From an uncultured Eggerthella sp. (GTDB lineage Bacteria > Actinomycetota > Coriobacteriia > Coriobacteriales > Eggerthellaceae): a stretch of DNA of 64,000 nucleotides. Positions 53,701 through 61,362 of the stretch are shown piece after piece. The notes beneath the pieces are model-generated. The model was given only the letters and a program-made list of their open reading frames with translations. It did not search any database and was not told where the DNA came from. The position numbers and the translations under genes were made by a program. Location: NCBI GenBank assembly GCA_900556585.1, contig USPD01000003.1, positions 1-64,000 on the forward strand. Direction: 5' to 3'. The number at the start of each line of letters is the position of its first letter. Within the stretch, counting starts at the first letter, position 1.

Positions 53701-55422
53701 GACGTAACCCTCCGCGACATCAAGGCAGCCCTTGCGACCTCGGTCCAATACAAAGGCTATAGCGAAGATGGTAGCTTCGGCGTTGATGGCACCGGTATCA
53801 ATTGGGACTCCTCAAGTGGCGGCGTGCTGCACCTGAAGTATGCCAACTCGAACAAGATGCTGGATTACGGCCTCCAGGATTCGACGGGGGGGTCGACGCC
53901 GGATGACCTGACGCTGTCCACGGATGTGGGCTGGTCAAAGCTGCTCATCAGGCAGGATTACAAAAAGGATGATGCAGACAGCACTCTAAAGATGTACCTC
54001 GGTGATCGAGATATCACCAACTTATTTTCCGGAACGGTGACGGTGAAGGTCGCGAACGATAGGACCGGTAATCTGAAGATCAGCAAGCAAGTGACTGGTG
54101 AGGGAGCGTCTCAGGACCAGGACTTCACGTTTGATGTGACCTTGAATAAGGGTAATGCGCCGCTTACGGGCCAATACGAAACTCTAAAGGGTTCGACTAG
54201 GTCGACTATTACATTCGACGAAAATGGCGAGACTACACTAAGCCTTAAGGCCGGGGAGAGCCTGACCATCCTCGGATTGCCAACGGGAGCGAGTTATACG
54301 GTGAAGGAACTAAACGTTCCAGCTGGCTATGATCCCAGCATTGCGGTAAACGGTGATACTGGCTCAACCGTGGATAATGGAGACTGCTCCGCGACGGGCA
54401 CGATTCAGCACAACACAACCGAGGACAGTGCCGTGGAGGTGACATGCACCAACGATTTCGATGGCAGCACGGTTCTGCAGCTGGAAGGTGAGAAGATTCT
54501 GCGGGGCAAGAACATCACCGCAGACGATTCCTTTACGTTCGAGCTGACTTCTGGAAACGAGACGACGTCGAGCGCCATTGGTGCCGGAAATATCGTGATG
54601 CCCGAGCAGACGAGCGTCACGGTGTCTGGTAACGGAACCAGTGAGAGTGCGAATTTCGAGTTCGGTGACATCCGGTTCAAGACGGAGGGGACGTACACCT
54701 TCAAGATCACTGAGCAGCGTCCAGAGGGGACCGACGGACAGAGCACGAACAACGGTGATGTCTGGTACGACACCCATACCACAAAGGTGACGGTTGAGGT
54801 GACGCGAGATGATGAGACGGGTCTGCTGAGCGCCGTTCCCACCTATGACAACAGCGAAAACCCCGATAGCTCAGCGAATACCGATCAAGCGAAATTCGTC
54901 AACCGCTACGCCGGCATCAAGATTACCAAGAAGGTTTCGGGTGCCATGGGGGATAAGGACAAGGACTTTAACTTCAATATTGCGGTTACGGATTCGAGCG
55001 GTTCTCCGCTAACCGGCTCATATCCCTGCACAATCAATGGCATCGAAAGAACACTGAATCTTGATGAGAACGGGCGGGAAAGCTTCCAGTTAAAGGACGC
55101 CGGGACCATCATCATCTACGGCCTGCCTGTGAGCAGCGTCTGCACGGTCGAGGAGTCCAATGCCAAAGAGGACGGTTACACTACGACGGTCACCGTGGGC
55201 GACAACGTACAGCAGAATACTTATCAGACAACTGCTACGCTGTCGGGCGATAAAACGATCGAAATCACATTTGAGAATAGTCGAGATGACGTGCCTGCAA
55301 CAGGAATCAGTATTGATTCTTGGCCCTGGGTTCTTGCTGCGGCGATTGTGGTGGTTTCTGGAATTGCACTGATTCGTATTACGAGACGAGGTAGCAGAGG
55401 AGGGGGCCATTTTGCTGCATAG
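50768..55422 (+). CDS. Phase-variable tip adhesin (fibro-slime/Cna-B, VPATG), currently out of frame
   Basis: ATG 50768 after AGGAGG starts an exported protein with a signal peptide and two CxHxHDESCGY units. At a G9 tract (51280-51288) the frame is lost and ends at 51325. The continuation lies in another frame to 55422. Seven or ten G would give 1,550-1,551 residues: a fibro-slime-type domain (EFSGDDDVWIYIDGVLVGDL), a SpaA-like repeat (GVIKVDQVGNPVYGAEFSLY), Cna-B domains with QVDDEKSPVDDVQFSLY and APTGYS, two DUF7601-like repeats (NLKISKQVTGEG, IKITKKVSGAMG), an FctA-type isopeptide domain, and VPATG with helix and basic tail. First gene of the FCT-like operon, in the place of Cpa. Confidence 0.88.
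50903..50976 (+). repeat. Two copies of a CxHxHDESCGY-coding repeat
   Basis: CATGATGAGTCGTGTGGATA occurs at 50903-50922 and 50957-50976, 54 nt apart. Each copy encodes HDESCGY within a Cys/His-rich unit, so the pair may bind metal or form disulfides near the N-terminus of the adhesin. Confidence 0.75.
51280..51288 (+). repeat. G9 homopolymer switching the tip adhesin
   Basis: Nine consecutive G inside the coding frame. The present length leads to a stop 37 nt later; one G more, or two fewer, joins the two halves of the gene. Such tracts vary by slipped-strand mispairing. Confidence 0.85.
53887..53893 (+). repeat. Second G7 homopolymer in the tip adhesin gene
   Basis: Seven G encode Thr-Gly-Gly-Ser in frame within the long 3' frame. 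It would be a second slippage point in the same gene. Confidence 0.6.
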
Positions 55423-55984
55423 CCCAATGGGTGCGCACATTCGAAACGCGATCGAGAAAGAAGGAACGATACAAGCTCTTGATGAGAGAAATCGTCGTGA
55501 TTGGGAAGACATAAGAACGCTTCTTATTAAGCTTGCAGTCATAGCTTTAGTGGCATTCGTGCTCTTAGGGGTTGTCTTTGGTGTTGCTGTAAAAGAGGGC
55601 GAGGATATGTATCCGCGCATTCGCGATGGCGATCTCATGGTGTTCTACCGGCTTCCGCAAGACTATCAGATAGGTGATGTGGTGACATTTCAGCAAGATG
55701 GACGCCGTTATACCGCTAGGATAGTCGCGCAAGGAGGGGATGGGGTGGACGTGGACAAAGAAGGTCAGCTCAAGATCAACGGAAGCGTCCAGGAAGAGGA
55801 GATCTTCTACCCTACCGAGGCGGTGGATGGGGGAATAGAACTTCCCTGTAAGGTTCCTGAGGGATCGGTCTTTCTGCTGTGCGATTTTAGGACTCAAGGC
55901 ACGGACAGCCGAGTGTACGGGCCGGTTGAAATAGAGGATCTCGATGGCAAAGTAATTTCCATTCTGCGTAGGCGTGGGCTTTAA
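55412..55984 (+). CDS. SipA-like pseudo signal peptidase (pilus assembly factor)
   Basis: 190 residues with a cytosolic N-terminus, one membrane helix (about 35-57) and a signal-peptidase I (S26) fold. The catalytic Ser of the G-x-S-M-x-P motif is Asp65 here (EGEDMYPRIRDGD), and the position of the general-base Lys is Ala102 (RRYTARIVAQGGD). The enzyme should therefore be inactive, like streptococcal SipA, which also has Asp in place of Ser and lacks the Lys, and which is needed for pilus polymerisation. TTG 55412 is chosen because AGAGGAGGGGG ends 6 nt before it; the start overlaps the adhesin gene by 11 nt. Confidence 0.88.
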   Translation: MLHSPMGAHIRNAIEKEGTIQALDERNRRDWEDIRTLLIKLAVIALVAFVLLGVVFGVAVKEGEDMYPRIRDGDLMVFYRLPQDYQIGDVVTFQQDGRRYTARIVAQGGDGVDVDKEGQLKINGSVQEEEIFYPTEAVDGGIELPCKVPEGSVFLLCDFRTQGTDSRVYGPVEIEDLDGKVISILRRRGL

Positions 55985-56041
55985 GTCTACAAGGATGAGC
56001 ATTGGTAGGAAAAATGTTCTAGGAGACGAAAGGGAACAAAG

Positions 56042-57154
56042 ATGAAGGAGAAGGTCTTAAGGCAGGTTTTTACTGTGTTTGCAGTGATTGTTGCTGCCTT
56101 TGCGATGTGCGCGAGTGTGGCCACTCCGGCGTTTGCAGCTAACACGCCAGTAAGCGGAGGCACGACGACATTCAACAAGTACTTGGTGATGGACGCCGAC
56201 GCAAACGTACCAAACGTTACGTTTGGATTTGCCATTAAGGCTGGAGCGGCGCAGGAGGCTTCTGGCGGCAGTCCCGCGATTTACGCTGGAGTTACCCCAA
56301 ATTTGATTGCTGTCAGTGATGCGTCTTTCACAACTAGTGATTCCACGACCCCTGGCACTCCAAGCAATACGGAAGATTCGACCCAAAAGTACGCCACGAA
56401 GTCTGTGACCGTTAACTTACAAGGGGTCACCTTTAATAAGCCGGGTATCTATCGTTATGTTATTACCGAGACAGCGACTTCCCAGGATGGAATTACAAAC
56501 GACACGAATACCACCCGAACGCTCGATGTACACGTGGCGTATGCAGCAGGCTCGGAGACTGAACTTGAGGTTACGAGCTGCGCCCTGCATCCGAGTGACG
56601 ATTCCAGCAAGAAGGCAGATGGCTTCACCAACACGTACGCTACGCACAATCTGACCCTTGGGAAGCAGGTAGAGGGTAACCAGGGCGACAGGAACAAGTA
56701 CTTTAAGTTCACCGTCTCTATTACTAACGCTGTTGCGGGCACCAAGTACGATGTCGCTTGCCCCTCTGCGGATAACGACTCTAGAAACGGGGATAAGCTG
56801 ACTGTCGGCGATGATGGCACCGTTACCGCGACGTACTATCTCAAGGACGATCAGTCGATCACCATCAAGGGGTTGACGGGGGGCACGCATTACGCCATCA
56901 CGGAGGAGAGCTATAGCTCTGATGGATATACGACCGCCAATACCGTCGACGGAACAGCTTCTTTACAAGGTGACACCACGGGCGAAAAGACAATGGACGA
57001 CTCGTTCCACGAGGTGGTTTTCACCAACCATAAAGAGGGAATCGTTCCCACCGGCATTCTGATTGAAACCGGTCCCTACATCCTGATGGGCGCCGTGGTC
57101 GTCATCGGCCTTGTTGCGCTCCTTGCAACCGGCAGGCGCCGTTCGCGGAAGTAG
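56042..57154 (+). CDS. FctA-like shaft pilin, VPTG-anchored
   Basis: 370 residues. A signal peptide (to about 32) precedes two isopeptide-type domains: an N-terminal FctA/Spy0128-like domain (TTTFNKYLVMDADANVPNVTFGF; GIYRYVITETATSQDG with the Glu of the internal bond) and a second one (LTLGKQVEGNQGDRNKYFKF). The sorting signal VPTG (335-338), rather than LPxTG, is followed by a helix and Arg-rich tail, matching the (E/Q)VPTG signals of FctA-type pilins cut by class B-like sortases. Position between the SipA-like and sortase genes supports a role as major subunit. Confidence 0.92.
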   Translation: MKEKVLRQVFTVFAVIVAAFAMCASVATPAFAANTPVSGGTTTFNKYLVMDADANVPNVTFGFAIKAGAAQEASGGSPAIYAGVTPNLIAVSDASFTTSDSTTPGTPSNTEDSTQKYATKSVTVNLQGVTFNKPGIYRYVITETATSQDGITNDTNTTRTLDVHVAYAAGSETELEVTSCALHPSDDSSKKADGFTNTYATHNLTLGKQVEGNQGDRNKYFKFTVSITNAVAGTKYDVACPSADNDSRNGDKLTVGDDGTVTATYYLKDDQSITIKGLTGGTHYAITEESYSSDGYTTANTVDGTASLQGDTTGEKTMDDSFHEVVFTNHKEGIVPTGILIETGPYILMGAVVVIGLVALLATGRRRSRK

Positions 57155-57184
57155 CATAGCTCATCGTGGTGTGGGAGAGTATCA

Positions 57185-57967
57185 ATGCTCAAAGGCGCTG
57201 AGAACAGAAAAACCGAATCCGCAACCCGTATGACTTGTCTACGAGTTGCGGGTAAGATCGCGCGAGGTACAAATTGTGCTCTTACGGCTCTGACGGCGAT
57301 CTTTCTTATTTTGGTGTTACTTTTTGCCTGTTATGCCTTGTGGGATACCTGGCGTATCTACGATGGTGCCAATATCGATGATGATTTACTTAAATATAAA
57401 CCGACTCTCGATAACACCGAGAGCTTGGCTGAGCTGATGAAAATCAACCCTGACGTATGTGCATGGTTAACGATAGATGATACGAGCATTGATTACCCAG
57501 TGGTGCAAGGAGCAGATAACTTCAAGTATCTTAATACTGACGTTCGAGGTGATTTTTCGCTTTCGGGAAGCATATTTTTGGACTGTCGTAATGCAAGGGA
57601 TTTTACAGATTCTTACTCTCTTATTTATGGACATCATATGGCGGGTGGGACCATGTTTGGAACACTTGACTCATTTGCCGACGAAACGTTCTTTGAAGAA
57701 CATACCCGAGGGGTTCTCTATTTACCTGATAATGTGTATGAACTAGAGATATTTGCGTTCATGAAAGCGGATGCTTACGATGATCAGATTTTTAATCCGA
57801 GCGAATTGCAGGAAGCTGATCTAGGGTTATTTATAGACCGGGTGAGGGATGAAGCGGTGAAGTTCAGGGATATTGATATTAATGGCACGGACAAGATTAT
57901 TGCCCTCTCCACGTGTTCAGAGTCTGAGACAAACGGGAGGAGTGTACTCCTATGTCGACTTTCTTAG
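57185..57967 (+). CDS. Class B-like pilus sortase (SrtC2-like)
   Basis: 260 residues with one N-terminal membrane helix (about 33-57) and no C-terminal helix, typical of class B. The catalytic His is in IYGHHMAGGTMFG (150-151), the Cys is 244 in IALSTCSES, and the Arg follows in NGRSVLLCRL. In streptococcal FCT pili the corresponding class B-like enzyme polymerises FctA through its VPTG-type signal. The gene ends within the start region of the following small pilin gene (16-nt overlap). Confidence 0.93.
   Translation: MLKGAENRKTESATRMTCLRVAGKIARGTNCALTALTAIFLILVLLFACYALWDTWRIYDGANIDDDLLKYKPTLDNTESLAELMKINPDVCAWLTIDDTSIDYPVVQGADNFKYLNTDVRGDFSLSGSIFLDCRNARDFTDSYSLIYGHHMAGGTMFGTLDSFADETFFEEHTRGVLYLPDNVYELEIFAFMKADAYDDQIFNPSELQEADLGLFIDRVRDEAVKFRDIDINGTDKIIALSTCSESETNGRSVLLCRLS
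57939..57951 (+). promoter_or_regulatory. Ribosome site in a short palindrome before the small pilin gene
   Basis: The GGAGGAG site of the small pilin gene is part of AGGAG-TGTA-CTCCT, a 5-bp hairpin ending directly at the ATG. Pairing would mask the site unless ribosomes translating the sortase gene open it, favouring coupled expression. Confidence 0.45.
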
Positions 57968-58629
57968 TTAGTTACGAAAGAGTTGAAATGTGGATGAAAA
58001 AAGCGGGAAGATTACAAGTGAAAAGATTACTGCTTCTTTTCGTTACTGTGTTGTTGGCCGTTATGGTATTTACTCCTGTTGACGCATATGCAGAATCTGG
58101 ATATTGTACGGTGAACCTCGAGGTAGAAAAGCAGCTACAGGGGAATTCGCCATCTGATTCTGAGGAATACGTATTCGTTTTAGAGGGTAAAGAGGGTGCT
58201 CCTTTACCGAATGAGAATATTGTAAAAATCGTTGGAGATGGTAAAGCTAGTTTTTCTGATATTACCTTTACTGAACCAGAGACTTATCATTATACGATCA
58301 GGGAAGTTCCTGGAGATTCGGAAGAATGTATATATGACTCTTCCATATATGATGTTACGGTTCAGGTTACGACCAACGATGGGGGCTATCTTTCGGCAAC
58401 CGTATGGGCAATGAAGCAAGGGGAAACTTCGAAAACGGAAAAGATCCTGTTCATTAATAGCTATGATACTGTTGATGAGGAAGAGCCTTCAGATAAAGAA
58501 AACGACTTTTTCGAATTACTCCCTAAGACTGGTGATCTTGGATTGTTTGTAATCTTACCTCTTTTTGTTATTGGTATCGCAGTGGTTTCTCTGTGTATTG
58601 TTTTTGCCATTTGCCGTAGAAGGATATAG
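57952..58629 (+). CDS. Small LPKTG pilin (FctB-like anchor subunit)
   Basis: 225 residues with a signal peptide (to about 48), a single FctA/FctB-like beta domain (YCTVNLEVEKQLQGNSPSDSEEYVFVLEG; ETYHYTIREVPGD with the isopeptide Glu), an acidic linker, LPKTGD (190-195), a helix and an RRR tail. Size, position at the end of the operon and the LPxTG signal fit a basal subunit that joins the pilus to the wall through the housekeeping sortase. ATG 57952 has GGGAGGAG upstream; ATG 57994 is an alternative. Confidence 0.88.
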   Translation: MSTFLVSYERVEMWMKKAGRLQVKRLLLLFVTVLLAVMVFTPVDAYAESGYCTVNLEVEKQLQGNSPSDSEEYVFVLEGKEGAPLPNENIVKIVGDGKASFSDITFTEPETYHYTIREVPGDSEECIYDSSIYDVTVQVTTNDGGYLSATVWAMKQGETSKTEKILFINSYDTVDEEEPSDKENDFFELLPKTGDLGLFVILPLFVIGIAVVSLCIVFAICRRRI

Positions 58630-58811
58630 CAGATAAAACGACCCGGGGTATTGTTTCAATTGGTTTTGCTGATGCTTAAAGGTGCGGTTTGATTTGCTAT
58701 CAAGCGTCATATTATGGGTTCACTTTATCGTAAGATGAATTCTGTTTAGGGTTTACGCATAACTTTACGTTGTGTACGTTTAAGGAGTGCTAGAAGTTGA
58801 TGAGGCTTTTC

Positions 58812-59693
58812 TTAAAATCCTAAAAGATTTCTATATAATGCTTCATCGGAGTCAAGATACACATTGAATATTACGGTTGGAATTGCGCTCTTTAACGTTG
58901 CGGATTCATCAGTAGAAACGTTTTCGGGAGTTGTTTCTTTTGAATTTAGCCATTCGCGAACTGTGGCAATAGCAATTTCGGCAGCTTCTTTAGCAGGAAA
59001 ACCAAATACTCCCGTGCTGATGCAGCAAAAAGCAATGGATGTGTCACCAGCGGCAACGGCGGCATCCAAACAACTGCGGTAACATGATGCAAGTTGGTCG
59101 CATGTTTCTTCGTTAACGGTACCTTCAGCAATAGGGCCTACCGTATGAATTATGTGTCGTGATGGCAAATTGAAAGCTGGGGTAACTTTTGCTTGTCCAG
59201 TAGGTTCTTCGTGGCCTTGTTCGATTATTAAGCGTGCACATTCATAACGAAGTTGAATGCCAGCGAATGTGTGGATAGCATTATCAATGCAATAATGCAG
59301 TGGTGCCCAACAGCCCGTCATGCCCGAATTGGCAGCATTTACAATGGCATCAGCGGCAAGAGTGGTAATGTCTCCTCGCCAAAGATGCAAACGCGAATCA
59401 AGGGGAGAGGTCAGGGTTTCGCTTACGGTAGTAATACCTGCTTCTTCTATTAATCCTTTTAAAAGCTCATCTTGGGCTGCTAGCAGATCCTTGTCTGCAC
59501 GCCATGGTTCGCGAACATTTACCAGGGCACGAAATGCAAGCCACAGTTGTGTTGTTGAGGCACTATCAAGATGATCTCTATCGGGAACGATATCAAGTAA
59601 AGCTTGGGTGATATACCCGCCATTATCTATACGCTCATTCATAAGGCGTTCTACGAGGTAGAGGCAGAGTTCGTGTTTACGTGATTCGTCCAT
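58812..59693 (-). CDS. Macrodomain protein-ADP-ribose hydrolase (zinc-macrodomain type)
   Basis: 293 residues: a helical N-terminal part (1-100) and a C-terminal macrodomain (about 105-290). LHLWRGDITTLAADAIVNAANSGMTG is the ADP-ribose-binding loop, CWAPLHYCIDNAIHTFAG provides His/Cys ligands as in zinc macrodomains of Staphylococcus/Streptococcus type, and ISTGVFGFP is the second loop. It removes ADP-ribose from modified proteins. The usual lipoate-linked sirtuin partner is absent. ATG at 59691-59693 with AAAGGA upstream is preferred over a longer frame from 59738. Confidence 0.92.
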   Translation of the reverse strand: MDESRKHELCLYLVERLMNERIDNGGYITQALLDIVPDRDHLDSASTTQLWLAFRALVNVREPWRADKDLLAAQDELLKGLIEEAGITTVSETLTSPLDSRLHLWRGDITTLAADAIVNAANSGMTGCWAPLHYCIDNAIHTFAGIQLRYECARLIIEQGHEEPTGQAKVTPAFNLPSRHIIHTVGPIAEGTVNEETCDQLASCYRSCLDAAVAAGDTSIAFCCISTGVFGFPAKEAAEIAIATVREWLNSKETTPENVSTDESATLKSAIPTVIFNVYLDSDEALYRNLLGF

Positions 59694-60329
59694 CGGTAAG
59701 TCCTTTCGAAGTATGTGCTTATTGTACGTGGTCTGCACCTGCTGTTAATTCGGAAATAATGTTGTATTTGATTAAAAGTAGGTCTGGGGCGCTGATGGCT
59801 ACTTTCTGCACCAGTTCATTGAGTAAATACTTGATAGCTATTGGCTCTGTCTATAACTAGTGTTTAGTTTTATGAATTATCGCTTTCAGGAAAAACCTAG
59901 TAGGATAGTTAACCATCGCAACGGAGACGTTTCGATCTTTTGGAATAACAAAAGGATTTGTCTTAGATGATAAAGCGCTGAAAGGAGGACTTGTGGTTTG
60001 TTTAGCAAACACCTTATTGCGAGGCTGTAATAGTTTTAATGAACGAATGCGAATGTGCCGAATGTACAAGTCAGGCGCTTTTTTGTGGCAGGTTTAAATT
60101 TCAAGTAATTTGAACAAGCTCAACAATTTTCCGTAATTTAAGCTCAATAGATAGATCATTGTTTGATGCTTATCCGAAAGTGATGAAAGACTATCCGGCT
60201 TAACGCGCACAAAGGTAGCCGAGTCTAAATGTCGGATGGTTTAATACCGAGCGTTGTCGAGTTAATTTGCTGCAGTTTTTGACTGATTCTTATTGTTAGT
60301 TATGTGTTTATATTTGAAAGGAAAGTCCA
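59694..60329. other. Long intergenic region upstream of the lipoprotein gene
   Basis: 636 nt with no convincing ORF. It contains the divergent promoter area and, in its last 160 nt, a structured RNA candidate (see 60172-60237). An AAAGGAGG at about 59990 is followed by GTG frames too short to support. Confidence 0.4.
60172..60237 (+). ncRNA. Structured leader candidate (nested three-helix element)
   Basis: ATCCGA (60172-60177) pairs with TCGGAT (60232-60237). Inside, AGACT (60188-60192) pairs with AGTCT (60222-60226) and CGGCT (60196-60200) pairs with AGCCG (60217-60221), leaving an internal loop containing GTGATGAA/AAATG, a 3-nt bulge and a 16-nt terminal loop. It lies about 93 nt before the lipoprotein start. 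It does not match the SAM, TPP, glycine or lysine riboswitch consensus that I know. Could be a novel cis-regulatory RNA. Confidence 0.4.
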
Positions 60330-61190
60330 ATGACAAAGGCAATCCCCCAAAAACTTTTTGCCATTGCTGCCGTAGTAGTTTCTCTTTGTGCTGTTTTTGC
60401 ACTTGCTGGTTGCAGTGGAAGTTCGAACGATAACTCGTCTGATAATTCGAGTGATAATAAAACTATTAAAGTTGCTGCAGTTCCAACTCCTCATGCTGAA
60501 ATATTAAATAACGTAGTAAAGCCCCTTCTTGCGGAAGAGGGTTACGATCTGGAAGTAACTGAATTTACCGATTATGTTCAGCCTAATACGGCAACTGAAG
60601 ATGGCGAAGTGGACGCAAATTACTTCCAACATGGCCCCTATCTGGAGAATTTCAATTCTGAGCGTGGCACTCATTTGGTAAGTGTAACGTCTGTTCATTA
60701 TGAACCTTTGGCCATCTATCCTGGCAAGGTAAGCTCGCTTGATGCTTTGCAAGATGGTGCAACTGTTGCTGTTCCAAACGATGCAACTAATGAAGCTCGT
60801 GCTTTATTACTGCTTCAGCAGGAGGGCTTGATTACTCTTGCTGATGGCGTTGGAATTAATGCAACGATTAACGATATTGTGGACAACCCTCTCAATCTTC
60901 AAATTGAAGAGCTTGAAGCTGCTGTTGTTCCAACTGTATTAGCTGATGTTGATATTGCTTGTATTAATGCAAACTATGCAATTGAAGCTGGTCTTACTGT
61001 AAATAATGACGCCCTTGCTGTTGAAAGTGCCGATGGTGATGCAGCGCAAACCTATGCGAACCTTCTGGTAGTTAAAGAAGGAAACGAAAACAATGAAGCA
61101 ATTCAGGCACTTGCAAAAGCACTTAATTCCGATGAGGTTCGTGACTATATAAATGAGAACTATCAGGGATCTGTTTTGCCTGTATTCTAA
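60330..61190 (+). CDS. NlpA/MetQ-family substrate-binding lipoprotein
   Basis: 286-residue lipoprotein: signal peptide with lipobox LAGC (Cys28), Ser/Asn/Asp-rich linker, then the MetQ fold (IKVAAVPTPHAEILNNVV, VDANYFQHGPYLENFN, DGATVAVPNDATNEARALLLL). The family binds methionine or other amino acids/dipeptides and feeds MetNI-type ABC importers, but no ABC genes are adjacent. The following genes encode an opine-dehydrogenase-like and a racemase-like enzyme, so the ligand may be an amino acid or a derivative of one. GAAAGGAAAG precedes ATG 60330. Confidence 0.92.
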   Translation: MTKAIPQKLFAIAAVVVSLCAVFALAGCSGSSNDNSSDNSSDNKTIKVAAVPTPHAEILNNVVKPLLAEEGYDLEVTEFTDYVQPNTATEDGEVDANYFQHGPYLENFNSERGTHLVSVTSVHYEPLAIYPGKVSSLDALQDGATVAVPNDATNEARALLLLQQEGLITLADGVGINATINDIVDNPLNLQIEELEAAVVPTVLADVDIACINANYAIEAGLTVNNDALAVESADGDAAQTYANLLVVKEGNENNEAIQALAKALNSDEVRDYINENYQGSVLPVF

Positions 61191-61213
61191 ATGAATAAAA
61201 CATACAGCATTGG

Positions 61214-61279
61214 GAGAACTGCTCGGAAGGGCGGTTCTCTTGCTGTAAAAGATAGACTGCTCGCACGAGCGGTTCTCTT
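61214..61279 (+). terminator. Two tandem related hairpins
   Basis: GAGAACTGCTC-GGAA-GGGCGGTTCTC (61214-61239) forms an 11-bp stem with a GNRA-type loop. AGACTGCTC-GCAC-GAGCGGTTCT (61254-61276) is a sequence-related second stem. Both lie between the lipoprotein and dehydrogenase genes and may attenuate transcription. Confidence 0.6.
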
Positions 61280-61362
61280 ATGTTTGAAATTCAATTGTTG
61301 TATGGCAAGAAGCAAGAAGGTATATCATTACTGCTGTACTAATTCCAAGAAGGAGAACGACT

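Noticed and set aside
56878..56883. G6 run in the FctA-like pilin gene as another phase switch
   Set aside because: Six G is short for efficient slippage and the frame is intact; kept only as a weak possibility.
60100..60329. SAM-I riboswitch before the metQ-like gene
   Set aside because: Only a GATGAAA...CCGGC resemblance is seen; the other conserved SAM-I segments are lacking and the helices differ.
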